A stretch of 54,533 nucleotides of DNA from Flavobacteriales bacterium. GTDB lineage: Bacteria; Bacteroidota; Bacteroidia; Flavobacteriales_D; Parvicellaceae. Shown here piece by piece: positions 17,320 through 26,860 of this stretch (the stretch's first letter is position 1; each line of letters opens with the position of its first letter). The translations under genes and the position numbers were made by a program. A model generated the notes under the pieces. It did no database searches and was not told where the DNA came from. It was given only the letters and a program-made list of their open reading frames with translations. The stretch is from NCBI GenBank assembly GCA_020631555.1, contig JAHDGY010000012.1, forward strand, positions 1-54,533, given 5' to 3'.

Positions 17320-18306
17320 TCAGCAAAACAACAAGTAGTCGATATTGTTTGATTGTAGAAATTCAACCACCTCCTTTTGAGCCGGACCAGCAACCAGAAC
17401 CAAAACCACACAACCAACTAATTCTGAAACACGCGAAGTTGGCTCCAATTCTACCCCGTAAATATGCCTACCCCATTTTGATTCAGAATTACAAACCCAG
17501 CGAAAAGCAACATTTTGATCACTAAATATTCTCGCAATGGATTTACCCTTTCTTCCAGCTCCCCAAACAATCATATTTTCCTTTCTTTCAGAATATTCCA
17601 AAAGGTATTTTACCTTCAAAGAAAGAAACATATTGTCTAGATAGTTTGGATCATTTCGGGAAGTTCGTTCGGCATAGTCCCTCCAAAAATGGGTAATTTT
17701 ATTCAGTCCAACCACCTTAATTCCAAAACGCCACATTCTGAAACATAAATCATAATCTTCGGGATATTGCGCGCTTCCGAACCCCCCAATTCTATCAAAA
17801 TCATTGCGAAACATTATCCAGTTGGGAGAAGGAATTACACACTCCTTAAAAATTTGACTGTAATTGGAGTTACAAATGGTCAAATCATTTAACCATTTCT
17901 CGTATTCTCGGTAGCCGTTCTGTATTTCAAAATCAGCAAAGTATTTCACCAATCCAACCGCAACATGACCAGGGCCGCTTGCCTGCATCTGATCCACAAA
18001 CAATTGCAATTTATCGACGGTCATCTTGTCATCGGAATCCATCCTAGTTATCAGCTGACCTGACGCAACATTTTCCCCGAAAACGAGCGCATCAATAATG
18101 CCTATTCCCGAGTTTTGGAAAACCTTAATTCTTGAGTCTCGACTCGACCATTCGAAAAGTTTGGATAGTGTGGCGTCACTTGAACCGTCATCCACAACAA
18201 TCAATTCCCAATACGAATAGGTTTGGTTTACGATAGAGTCAATACATTCATCAATGTAGTTTTCTACATTTTTAGCAGGCATGACAATGCTTACCAAACT
18301 ATCCAT
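17320..18306 (-). CDS. GT2 glycosyltransferase with C-terminal nucleotide-binding-like domain
   Basis: Residues 1-230 form a GT-A domain: [29 protein letters not shown], and [14 protein letters not shown] with the metal-binding DSDD. A second part follows whose start, [17 protein letters not shown], is a GxGxxG-type Rossmann-like strand-loop-helix. It is similar in pattern to domains attached to sugar-modifying enzymes, but I cannot assign its ligand. ATG 18306 ([11 protein letters not shown]) is preferred; the upstream start at 18321 would overlap pyrD by more. The 8-base overlap with pyrD suggests one transcript. Donor, acceptor and pathway are unknown. Confidence 0.8.
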   Translation of the reverse strand: MDSLVSIVMPAKNVENYIDECIDSIVNQTYSYWELIVVDDGSSDATLSKLFEWSSRDSRIKVFQNSGIGIIDALVFGENVASGQLITRMDSDDKMTVDKLQLFVDQMQASGPGHVAVGLVKYFADFEIQNGYREYEKWLNDLTICNSNYSQIFKECVIPSPNWIMFRNDFDRIGGFGSAQYPEDYDLCFRMWRFGIKVVGLNKITHFWRDYAERTSRNDPNYLDNMFLSLKVKYLLEYSERKENMIVWGAGRKGKSIARIFSDQNVAFRWVCNSESKWGRHIYGVELEPTSRVSELVGCVVLVLVAGPAQKEVVEFLQSNNIDYLLFC

Positions 18307-19336
18307 TCCTTCTTTGTGCAATTGCCTTGTTAATTCGCTTTACCAATACTGGGCCTTCATAAACAAATCCTGTGTAAACCTGCAATAAATCCGCACCGGC
18401 ATCCAGTTTCCTTAGCGCGTCATCTACTGAATGTATTCCACCAACTCCAATAATCGGAAAAGCTTTATTTGATTTTTCTGCAAGAAACCGTATTACTTCA
18501 TTTGATCTGTTTTCCAACGGTTTACCACTCAAACCTCCATTACCAATCTTGGTGAGTTCGACTCCACTTGTAATCAAACCACTTCTATCCGTTGTCGTAT
18601 TTGTGGCAACCACTCCAGCTATTTTGGTTTGATCAACAATCTCAATAACCTCTTCTAGTTGCTGCTCACTTCTATTTGGTCCAATTTTGATCAAAATTGG
18701 TTTCGGTTTAGGGTGTTGTTGATTGATTTTGTCTAAGTCCTTCAACAAATCAATTAAAAAATATTTGTCCTGCATTTTAGACGAATTGCCCACATTCGGA
18801 CAACTAACATTAACAACAAAATAATCAACCAGTGGATGTAAAGTCTTAAAAACGTACTCGTATTCTTCCTGTGCTTCTTCCGCCAAAGTCTGGTTATTCT
18901 TTCCAATATTCCCCCCGATTATGATATCAGAAGGTCGGTGTTTTAAATTTTCTGCAATCGCATCAACACCCCAATTATTGAATCCCATACGGTTAATAAG
19001 CGCATTATCCGCTTTTAATCGGAACAACCTCTTTTTAGGGTTTCCCTCTTGTGCATTAGGCGTTACCGTTCCGACCTCTACAAATCCAAAACCGAAATTG
19101 GCAAGTTCATTAAACAATACCCCGTTTTTATCGAAACCCGCCGCCAAGCCCACCGGATTCTTGAATTTTAGACCTAACACCTCCGTTTCTAATTTACTGT
19201 CTTTAACCTCGTACGCACTTCTGTAAATTCCGGCAACGCCAGGAATTTTCGAAGTAGACTTGATCAAATTAAAAATAGAATAGTGAATTTTCTCAGGATC
19301 GAATTGAAATAGAAGCGGCCTAATTAGCTGGTACAT
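18299..19336 (-). CDS. pyrD: dihydroorotate dehydrogenase (quinone), class 2
   Basis: Membrane-associated flavoenzyme of pyrimidine synthesis, 345 residues. The N-terminal helix ([19 protein letters not shown]) is the class 2 quinone-access segment. Core motifs are [43 protein letters not shown] carrying the catalytic serine, [34 protein letters not shown]. The length matches the family. It lies downstream of priA on the same strand and overlaps the following glycosyltransferase gene. Confidence 0.95.
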   Translation of the reverse strand: MYQLIRPLLFQFDPEKIHYSIFNLIKSTSKIPGVAGIYRSAYEVKDSKLETEVLGLKFKNPVGLAAGFDKNGVLFNELANFGFGFVEVGTVTPNAQEGNPKKRLFRLKADNALINRMGFNNWGVDAIAENLKHRPSDIIIGGNIGKNNQTLAEEAQEEYEYVFKTLHPLVDYFVVNVSCPNVGNSSKMQDKYFLIDLLKDLDKINQQHPKPKPILIKIGPNRSEQQLEEVIEIVDQTKIAGVVATNTTTDRSGLITSGVELTKIGNGGLSGKPLENRSNEVIRFLAEKSNKAFPIIGVGGIHSVDDALRKLDAGADLLQVYTGFVYEGPVLVKRINKAIAQRRNG

Positions 19337-19376
19337 TATCGGCTAAAAGTTTGCGCAAAATTACAAAAGCAAGGCA

Positions 19377-21851
19377 TTAAATTGGATCAACATCAATTTT
19401 AATTCGACAGGATTTGAAATCAGGATGCTGCTTGAAACGTAAAACATTTTGTTCAAGCGCACTTTTAACCTTGGCTTGAGAAAATGACCTTTCGAATTTG
19501 ATAAACATTTGCTGGCGATACATATTGTTTATTCTAGGAATACTGGGGTATTCTGGACCAAATATCCGATTGCCAAAAACCTCTTTTAACCTATTTGCAA
19601 ATTCAATCGCCCCGCCATCCAAAACTGGTTTTATTCTATGCTTAATCGTTATTCCAATCATTCGAAAAAATGGTGGATAGTTGAAATTGCGACGTTCAAT
19701 AACCTCCTGCCGATACATTCCATCGTAATCATGCGCCATAACCTTCTTAACAATCCAATGGTTCGGGTTGTAGGTTTGAATTATGACCTTACCTCTTTTA
19801 CCTTTCCTTCCGGCCCTACCGCTAACCTGACTCATCAACTGATAAGCCTTTTCAAAAGCACGAAAATCCGGAAAATGCAATAATAGATCGGCGTTTAAAA
19901 TTCCTACAAGTGACACATTCTCGAAGTCAAGCCCCTTGCTAATCATTTGTGTTCCGACCAGAATGTCAACTTTTTTCTCTTCAAAATCTGAAATGATGCG
20001 GGCGTGTCCGTTCTTTGATCTTGTTGTATCTAAATCCATTCGAGCAACGCCTGCCTTTGGAAACAATTCTTGTAATTCCTCTTCAATCTTCTCCGTTCCG
20101 AATCCAACCAATTTGACTTCCGAACTTCCACAAGCTTCACACTTTACTGGTGGGGTGATCCCATAACCACAATAATGGCATTTCAGAGTGTGCTTAAATT
20201 TATGGTACGTTAATCCGACATCACATCTAGGACATCCAGGGGACCATGAACATGTTTCGCACAACCACATAGGGGCATAACCACGCCTATTCTGAAATAG
20301 AATTATTTGCTCATTGCGCTCCAAAGCATCTGTCATTTTTTCAAACAAAAACGATGAAAAAATTGATCGCATCGTCTTGCTTTTACGTTCTTTGGTTAGA
20401 TCAGCACACATTATTTCCGGCAACTCAATTCCAGCGAATCTGGTATTTAAAGCAACGTAACCGTAGGTTCCATTCTGTGCATGCCAGTGCGATTCGACTG
20501 AGGGTGTGGCCGAACCAAGCAACACCTTTGCTCCGTGCATTTTGGCCAGAACCAAAGCACAATCTCGAGCATGATATCTTGGCGCCGGATCGTGCTGCTT
20601 GTAAGATGATTCGTGCTCCTCATCTACAATTATCAACCCCAATTTATCAAATGGCAGAAACATCGCAGACCTAGCTCCAAGTAGAATATCGTACTTCTGA
20701 TAAAGTGTGTTCAGAGTATTCATCCAAACTTCAACACGTTCATTTGGATTAAACTTGGAATGAAAAACCCCAATACGATCGCCAAAATGCACGCGTAAGC
20801 GATTGATCATTTGCGAGGTTAATGCGATCTCCGGAAGCAAATACAACACCTGTTTTCCCCGTTGAATATATTGCTGCATAAGGTGACAATACACCTCAGT
20901 TTTCCCGCTGCCAGTGACCCCATGAAAAAGTACTGTGTCTAGTTTCTCAAATTGTTGCGTAATGGACCCAAATGCCTCCGATTGTGGATCCGACAATTGC
21001 TTAAGAGGTTTCAGCTGCCCTCGATAAAGAGTGAGTCTTGAAACATCAATTCTATTCAGCTGAAACACTTGTTTTTTGATAAGCTCATTTACAACAGAAG
21101 AGCTAACCCCGGACTTCTTCTGGAGATCAATTTTTCTAACCTCCGTTTTGTCCGTATAACGGTTACTCATTTGAATAAAATTCAACAGAACATCCTGTTG
21201 TTTAGGAGCTCGTTCCAAGCCATTGTTCAGCAGCTGTTCCAAATTAGACTCCACCTCATAATAATCCGTGAGGCGCAACATATCAACCAATTTAGGCTTG
21301 TATCGGTCCTTCAACTCCTCCTCGGCCAGAACAATTCCCAATTCAATCAACTGTTTCAAAAGGGGTTGTACTACCTTCAAATTTACTAAACTCCCAACCT
21401 CACTTAGCGGCAACACTTCATTCTGCTTAACAGCTTCTACAATGGTAATCAACCTTACGTCCTTTAATTCCTCGTATCCGGCATAGTCTGGATTGAGAAT
21501 AATGTTGGTTTCACTGGTTAATTTGAGAGAACTAGGCAAAGCTGCTGTCATCACTTCGCCCAAATGACACATATAATACTGAGAAATCCAGTCCCACAAT
21601 TTCAATTGAATTTCTTTGACAATCGGGATTTCATCAATAATAGACTCGATATATTTAGCCGTATATTTTTCTGGCGGACGATCGTGGAGTTTTCTTATGA
21701 TACCGGTGTACAATTTAGACCTTCCTAATTGCGCTACAACCCTTTGACCTACCATTACATTTTCGTTCCAACCAACCGGAATTCGATACGTGTAAGTCTG
21801 CGGAACCGCAACCGGTAAAATGACATCTGCGAAAATGGTCTTTCTTTCCAA
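19377..21851 (-). CDS. priA: primosomal protein N' (replication restart helicase)
   Basis: 3'-to-5' DNA helicase of 824 residues that reloads replisomes at stalled forks. The N-terminal DNA-binding region begins FADVILPVAVPQTYTYRIP. Helicase motifs are GVTGSGKTE (Walker A), IIVDEEHESSYK (DEEH box) and LLGSATPS. The zinc region has paired cysteines: CETCSWSPGCPRC and CHYCGY followed by CEACGS. ILVGTQMISKGLDFENV and QVSGRAGRKGKRG are motifs V and VI. The frame opens with TTG at 21851, and no upstream ATG exists in frame. pyrD follows 40 bases later. Confidence 0.96.
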   Translation of the reverse strand: MERKTIFADVILPVAVPQTYTYRIPVGWNENVMVGQRVVAQLGRSKLYTGIIRKLHDRPPEKYTAKYIESIIDEIPIVKEIQLKLWDWISQYYMCHLGEVMTAALPSSLKLTSETNIILNPDYAGYEELKDVRLITIVEAVKQNEVLPLSEVGSLVNLKVVQPLLKQLIELGIVLAEEELKDRYKPKLVDMLRLTDYYEVESNLEQLLNNGLERAPKQQDVLLNFIQMSNRYTDKTEVRKIDLQKKSGVSSSVVNELIKKQVFQLNRIDVSRLTLYRGQLKPLKQLSDPQSEAFGSITQQFEKLDTVLFHGVTGSGKTEVYCHLMQQYIQRGKQVLYLLPEIALTSQMINRLRVHFGDRIGVFHSKFNPNERVEVWMNTLNTLYQKYDILLGARSAMFLPFDKLGLIIVDEEHESSYKQHDPAPRYHARDCALVLAKMHGAKVLLGSATPSVESHWHAQNGTYGYVALNTRFAGIELPEIMCADLTKERKSKTMRSIFSSFLFEKMTDALERNEQIILFQNRRGYAPMWLCETCSWSPGCPRCDVGLTYHKFKHTLKCHYCGYGITPPVKCEACGSSEVKLVGFGTEKIEEELQELFPKAGVARMDLDTTRSKNGHARIISDFEEKKVDILVGTQMISKGLDFENVSLVGILNADLLLHFPDFRAFEKAYQLMSQVSGRAGRKGKRGKVIIQTYNPNHWIVKKVMAHDYDGMYRQEVIERRNFNYPPFFRMIGITIKHRIKPVLDGGAIEFANRLKEVFGNRIFGPEYPSIPRINNMYRQQMFIKFERSFSQAKVKSALEQNVLRFKQHPDFKSCRIKIDVDPI

Positions 21852-22014
21852 ATCAAAAATTGAAATTGCTTATGAATTTTCTCCAAAACTAACAATTCCC
21901 AGATGTCTGCACATTCCCATTACGTGATTGAATTGTGGATAAAAAACCACCAAAACACCTGAAAAACAATTAATAAGATTTCACTTAAAATCACCCCAAT
22001 TCTTGGACCGAAAT

Positions 22015-22022
22015 TATCTTTG
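22015..22022 (+). promoter_or_regulatory. possible -7 element for the lipoprotein/ABC unit
   Basis: TATCTTTG fits TAnnTTTG about 60 bases before the ATG at 22084, in the gap between divergent priA and this unit. The -33 TTG is not at the usual distance. Confidence 0.4.
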
Positions 22023-22083
22023 AGTTGTGGTTAATTTTTTATTACTTGCATCCCCTATTGATTGAACATAATCAACTTTTAGC

Positions 22084-22992
22084 ATGCTTAAAAAAGTATC
22101 CTCGAAACTAGCAATATATACGCTAGCTTCCTCCCTAATCTTAATCACTGCATGCGGTAGTGATGACCCTAAAGAAAAGGAACAAGTATTTGACATCAAC
22201 AAAACCCAACGTGAAGGTGAAAAAACGTTGGTTGTTCAAATGGATGGTCAAATTTTCAGTATTCCTTCGCCTGTTCAAACGGCTTTTTTGCTGAAAGAAT
22301 CTGGCATCGCATACGACCCTACTTGCTTGAACTCAGAGGACAATGTTCACAATTACTCCACAATCCACTCAAAGGCGGTAAACCTTGGAATTTACGGCGC
22401 GGACCTGGGGTATAATACGATCTTCGAATCCACAGAGGCTTCCTTAAAATACTTGAAGACGATCAGGACTCTTGCGGAGGACCTAGGTTTGGTGAACGTC
22501 TTTAGTGAGTCGCTGGTAAGAAGATTTCAAGATAACTTAGGAGTGAAAGATTCAATGCTTGTGTTTGTTTCGGAAGCCTACAGAGCCGGAGACAATTATC
22601 TAAAAAATAACGACAAGCACAACATTGTAGCACTAGTTTTAGCTGGTGGATTTATAGAATCACTTCATCACGCCTGCAAAGCAGCAGAAGCCTCTGGTGA
22701 CGAAAAAATCATTAAACGAATCGGTGAGCAAGGTAACAGTCTTAGAAGCTTGATTTCACTTATGAACCCGTATAGAAATACGGAAGAATTTGATGGGCTC
22801 GCAAGAAATCTGGAAGAATTACATGAAAACTACAGTGGTATTGAATCTCAGTATGAATACCGCCCAAGCTCTACTGATTCCCTATCAAAAACCACAGTAA
22901 TTAATAGCGTTACAACAGTTAACGTAAGCGCGGAATCATTCCAGGCTATCTGTAACATGGTATACCAAATAAGAAACGAAATTGTTGGATAG
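22084..22992 (+). CDS. hypothetical lipoprotein, helical
   Basis: Exported protein of 302 residues with a signal peptide and lipobox ending LITAC (Cys24), so probably lipid-anchored. After a charged linker the body is mostly helical by composition, with LGIYGADLGYNTIFESTEASLKYL-type segments (reported here in part) and a conserved-looking VLAGGFIESLHHACKAAE. I do not recognise a named domain; similar lipoproteins are known in Bacteroidota. It is the first of three plus-strand genes, and the next start follows its stop by one base, implying co-translation with the secreted protein and probably the TerB/ABC transporter. A role as a partner of that transporter is only an inference. Confidence 0.75.
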   Translation: MLKKVSSKLAIYTLASSLILITACGSDDPKEKEQVFDINKTQREGEKTLVVQMDGQIFSIPSPVQTAFLLKESGIAYDPTCLNSEDNVHNYSTIHSKAVNLGIYGADLGYNTIFESTEASLKYLKTIRTLAEDLGLVNVFSESLVRRFQDNLGVKDSMLVFVSEAYRAGDNYLKNNDKHNIVALVLAGGFIESLHHACKAAEASGDEKIIKRIGEQGNSLRSLISLMNPYRNTEEFDGLARNLEELHENYSGIESQYEYRPSSTDSLSKTTVINSVTTVNVSAESFQAICNMVYQIRNEIVG

Positions 22993-22993
22993 A

Positions 22994-23437
22994 ATGAAAC
23001 ACCTCACTCTTGTAATATATTCATTTGCGCTTTTATTAATTAACTCATTGTCGATTAGCGCGCAATCCACATGTGATGAAATCAATAATATCGTCAATCA
23101 AAATTTGAAGATCGGAAATCGAACTTTCATATCCGACGGTCAGGTTTACAAAGCTTTTTTGGACGGAGATGAAAATGCAGAATTTCAAACCACATTTTTC
23201 AGTGGCTCAACGTATCGAATTTCTACTTCAGCTGGTGATGAAGAAAATTTCGTCGTGTTTACGGTTTACGACCAAGAAAGAAATGTCCTTTTCGCCAATG
23301 AAAATTTTGAAAAGGCCCAGTATTGGGATTTTCAGACTTTAAACACCGTCACCTGCACGATAGAAGCTCGTTTAGACCCAACATTGAAGTCTTCTGGCTG
23401 TTTAGTAATGATGATTGGATTCGAGCAAATTCACTAG
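22994..23437 (+). CDS. hypothetical secreted protein
   Basis: Protein of 147 residues with a typical signal peptide (MKHLTLVIYSFALLLINSL, cleavage probably near SISAQ). The mature part looks like a single beta-sandwich: GSTYRISTSAGDEENFVVFT, VYDQERNVLFANEN and a closing CLVMMIGFEQ. No family name is recognised. ATG 22994 is chosen because it lies one base after the upstream stop; an in-frame TTG at 22982 is less likely. It sits between the lipoprotein and the ABC transporter gene, and probably acts in the periplasm or outer membrane. Confidence 0.72.
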   Translation: MKHLTLVIYSFALLLINSLSISAQSTCDEINNIVNQNLKIGNRTFISDGQVYKAFLDGDENAEFQTTFFSGSTYRISTSAGDEENFVVFTVYDQERNVLFANENFEKAQYWDFQTLNTVTCTIEARLDPTLKSSGCLVMMIGFEQIH

Positions 23438-23470
23438 AACCTCTATACCCTAATCCTCTGATAACTTAGG

Positions 23471-26400
23471 ATGAGTGAAAGAATTCTTCGAGCACTTATG
23501 CAACTGTTTGCCATCATTGCGAGGGTAAACAGAGATCCAGATACTGGTGAGGTAATCAAAGAAAAATTAGGCGATGGCAACAAAAATGGTGGTGCCAGAA
23601 GAATTGTCGAAAGTTTTTTAACGCAAGAACTGAATCGGGAATTGGTTGATGAGTACCTAACCGTATTCGACCAATTCATTGAAACCCACCAAGGAAAATC
23701 CATTAAAAAAGATGGTAAGCGCAAGCGAACGGCCGTTAACTCAGTAAAGGTTCTTAGAATATGCACACAGATTAACGAAGAACTTACGCAAAAGCAGAAA
23801 ATCATCGTTTTGATGAGAATTCTGGAATTTATTTACGCTAACGAGGCTGTTGGTGATCAAGAAAATGAATTCGTTAGTACTGTTGCGGAGACGTTCAATA
23901 TTGAACCAAAAGAATTTAGAAACGCCACTACATTCGTAGCAAGTCAAGAAAATGAACTAATCGACACTCCTGATATCCTACTAATCAATAATCAGGAGGA
24001 ACATCCTTTCAAGCACATAAAACATATCCACAACGATGGTGTTGACGGAACGATTCGAATAATTATTATCCCATCGGTTAATGTCCTTTTCTTGAGGTCC
24101 TCTGGCAACCAAGACTTGTACCTTAATGGTCAAGGCATCAATCAGACTAGGGTCTACACTCTTAACCAAGGAGCGTCCCTAAGAAGTGCCAAAGTTCAAC
24201 CGATATACTACAGTGATATTATTGGTAGATTCCTCAGAGAAAAATCCACCAGTAAGATTGTTTTTAAAGCCCATGATATTCAGTATAAGTTTAAGGGCGG
24301 AAAGCAAGGATTACACAATTTATCGTTTGAAGAGCCATCCGGTAGAGTCATCGGAATTATGGGCGGTAGTGGAGCTGGAAAATCAACTCTACTGAACATA
24401 CTAAATGGTAACCTAAAACCAACCAGTGGTGCAGTAACTATTAACGGAATAAACATACACGAACAACCGAAAGATATTGAAGGATTGATCGGGTATGTAC
24501 CACAGGATGATCTTCTTATAGAAGAGTTGACTGTTTTTCAAAACCTCTTCTACAACGCCAAACTATGCTTTGGCAAGATGGATGACGATGCCATAAATAA
24601 GTTAGTTGATAAAACTCTGAGTTCAATCGGCCTATTAGAAGTGGGGCATTTGAAAGTTGGAAGCCCACTTCAAAAAACAATTAGCGGTGGACAAAGAAAA
24701 AGACTGAATATTGCTCTGGAATTGATTAGAGAACCCTCAGTACTTTTTGTTGATGAACCCACTTCTGGTTTATCGTCAAGAGATTCTGAGAATATTATGG
24801 ATCTACTCAAGGAGCTTGCTCTGAAAGGCAAATTAATCTTTGCAGTAATCCACCAACCTTCTTCCGACATCTTCAAAATTTTCGATAATCTCTTGATTTT
24901 AGACCAAGGAGGATTTCCTATATACAACGGAAACCCAGTAGATTCCATAGTTTACTTCAAGAAAATTGTAAATCATGCTAATGCGGATGAAAGCGAATGT
25001 TCAAGCTGTGGTAAGGTGGATCCAGAACTTGTATTCAACATAATTGAAGCTAAAGTTGTTGACGAATATGGAAACCTAACAATCCATCGAAAAATTGGAC
25101 CGCGAGAATGGTATCGGGCTTATTTGGAAAAAATAGAATCTAAAAAGACGCCGCTAGCGCCTGTTTACAAAAAACCAGAGGTTGGATTTAGCATTCCTAA
25201 AAGACTGAACCAACTACGTGTATTTTTTACTCGAGACATTTTAGCTAAGTTGTCGAACGGACAGTACATGTTCATCAATTTGATTGAAGCCCCGGCGCTT
25301 GCTGGTATCTTAGCTTTCTTCATGAAATATTTTGCCTTGGACCAAAACCAGAGTCTGAGCTATATTTTTAGAACTAATGAGAACATTCCGCAATACATTT
25401 TCATTTCAGTGATTGTGGCCCTTTTTATAGGGCTAACTGTTAGTGCTGAAGAGATTATCAGCAATCGCAAGATTTTAAAGCGTGAATCATTTTTGAACCT
25501 CAGCAGGGGAAGTTATTTAACCTCTAAGATTAGCATCATGTTTATGATCTCCGCGATTCAAATGCTACTCTATGTTGTTGTTGGCAATGCGATAATGGAA
25601 ATTAAAGGAATGTGGTTCGAATACTGGATTGTGCTATTTTCTACTTCTTGTTTTGCAAATATTCTAGGACTGAATGTTTCTGCTAGCTTTAATACAGCCA
25701 AGGTTATTTACATTTTAATTCCTATTCTGATAATCCCTCAGCTATTGTTCAGCGGAGTAATTGTACCATTTGACAAGCTCAATCCTTTTTTCGCTTCCAA
25801 CTCTCATGTTCCAACAATTGGAAATGTAATGGCCTCAAGATGGGCGTACGAGTCTCTGGCCGTTACCCAATTTAAAGACAATGAATTTGAAAAGAACTTC
25901 TTTCCTTATGACAAGAGAATGAAATACGCTAATTGGAAGAAGGATAACTGGACTAAACGTTTAGAAGAAAAAGTTGAACAACTACAAGAGGGTAAAATTG
26001 ACGAGGAACGCGCTGCCTACAACATACGACTGTTGCAATCCGAAATTCAACAAGAACAGAAGTTACTTAACGGAGCGCTTGAATGTGACGGGTTAGATGA
26101 ACTTAGCCCTAAAAACCTTGATAAGTCGACGCTAAACAACATCCTAGATTTTCTCGACATTCTTCGAACCCATTATAGAAGAGTCTACGCTAGAAATGAA
26201 CTTGAAAAAGATAGCCTAGTAAAATCCATGCAAACATCACCTGAAGAGAAGACAGCATTTAAGGAATTGCAGGATGATTACATGAACGAAAACCTAAAAG
26301 ACTTCGTAACTAACAAAACTTCAATAAGCGGTTCTATTGCAGAAGTAAACGGTAGATTAATCATGAAATCTACCCCAATATATTTAGATGCCAGAGGAGA

Positions 26401-26590
26401 TTGGTTCCGAGCTCAATTTTATGCCCCTAGAAAGCAATTGTTTGGCAAATTCTACGATACTTTCTGGGCGAACACAATGGTAATTTGGTTAATGTCTCTA
26501 ATCTTTATTACTACTCTGTACTACGACATGCTTCGAAAATTTCTTGAAAGCACTGGCAGACTGTTGTTCAAAATGGTTGCCAGGGACTAA
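23471..26590 (+). CDS. TerB-like / ABC ATPase / ABC2-membrane fusion transporter
   Basis: Large protein of 1039 residues. Residues about 1-150 are helical and resemble the TerB fold (QKIIVLMRILEFIYANEAVG). Residues about 185-240 are beta-rich and FHA-like in pattern, as in other ABCG-type proteins. The ATPase follows, with Walker A GGSGAGKST near 297-305, signature ISGGQRKR near 404, and Walker B VLFVDEPTSGLSS. The C-terminal half is an ABC2-type membrane domain with about six helices. Between the last helices lies a large charged, coiled-coil-like segment (about 820-1000), presumably periplasmic. It resembles eukaryotic ABCG half-transporters in domain order. Substrate unknown; it closes the three-gene unit. 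Confidence 0.82.
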   Translation: MSERILRALMQLFAIIARVNRDPDTGEVIKEKLGDGNKNGGARRIVESFLTQELNRELVDEYLTVFDQFIETHQGKSIKKDGKRKRTAVNSVKVLRICTQINEELTQKQKIIVLMRILEFIYANEAVGDQENEFVSTVAETFNIEPKEFRNATTFVASQENELIDTPDILLINNQEEHPFKHIKHIHNDGVDGTIRIIIIPSVNVLFLRSSGNQDLYLNGQGINQTRVYTLNQGASLRSAKVQPIYYSDIIGRFLREKSTSKIVFKAHDIQYKFKGGKQGLHNLSFEEPSGRVIGIMGGSGAGKSTLLNILNGNLKPTSGAVTINGINIHEQPKDIEGLIGYVPQDDLLIEELTVFQNLFYNAKLCFGKMDDDAINKLVDKTLSSIGLLEVGHLKVGSPLQKTISGGQRKRLNIALELIREPSVLFVDEPTSGLSSRDSENIMDLLKELALKGKLIFAVIHQPSSDIFKIFDNLLILDQGGFPIYNGNPVDSIVYFKKIVNHANADESECSSCGKVDPELVFNIIEAKVVDEYGNLTIHRKIGPREWYRAYLEKIESKKTPLAPVYKKPEVGFSIPKRLNQLRVFFTRDILAKLSNGQYMFINLIEAPALAGILAFFMKYFALDQNQSLSYIFRTNENIPQYIFISVIVALFIGLTVSAEEIISNRKILKRESFLNLSRGSYLTSKISIMFMISAIQMLLYVVVGNAIMEIKGMWFEYWIVLFSTSCFANILGLNVSASFNTAKVIYILIPILIIPQLLFSGVIVPFDKLNPFFASNSHVPTIGNVMASRWAYESLAVTQFKDNEFEKNFFPYDKRMKYANWKKDNWTKRLEEKVEQLQEGKIDEERAAYNIRLLQSEIQQEQKLLNGALECDGLDELSPKNLDKSTLNNILDFLDILRTHYRRVYARNELEKDSLVKSMQTSPEEKTAFKELQDDYMNENLKDFVTNKTSISGSIAEVNGRLIMKSTPIYLDARGDWFRAQFYAPRKQLFGKFYDTFWANTMVIWLMSLIFITTLYYDMLRKFLESTGRLLFKMVARD

Positions 26591-26644
26591 ATTCACAATT
26601 AGAATTATTTGGCCTGAACTTTTCAAAAGTCAGCGCAATTAACT

Positions 26645-26848
26645 TTAGATCCGAAGTAAAAAGCTGCTATCGTTATTTATCGGATACCCGTCCGAACAAA
26701 CTATACCACTACAATAGATCGTTGCAATGAAATGGCGGGTAAAGAACACATCACCCAACGCCAAAGTTATGTTCGAACTTACAGATACCTTTGCACATAA
26801 AGTAGTTTGAGATTGTTGATTAAGTTCTGTTGTTGGTTGATTTTTCAT
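26645..26848 (-). CDS. possible small protein downstream of hemB
   Basis: Reading frame of 67 codons starting with ATG 12 bases after the hemB stop on the same strand. The product is polar at the N-terminus (MKNQPTTELNQQSQ) and then rich in Ser, Thr, Val and Ile with three cysteines. There is no signal peptide and no recognised family. It could be a short secreted or modified peptide, or a chance frame in the gap between hemB and the convergent transporter gene. The main support is position and an ATG with a purine-rich AGGA just before it. Confidence 0.25.
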   Translation of the reverse strand: MKNQPTTELNQQSQTTLCAKVSVSSNITLALGDVFFTRHFIATIYCSGIVCSDGYPINNDSSFLLRI

Positions 26849-26860
26849 TCCTATGAAAAA

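Noticed and set aside
26600-26640. Hairpin CTGAACTTTTCAAAAGTCAG as terminator of the TerB/ABC unit
   Set aside because: The stem is AT-rich with a bulge and almost no loop, and no T run follows; too weak to list.
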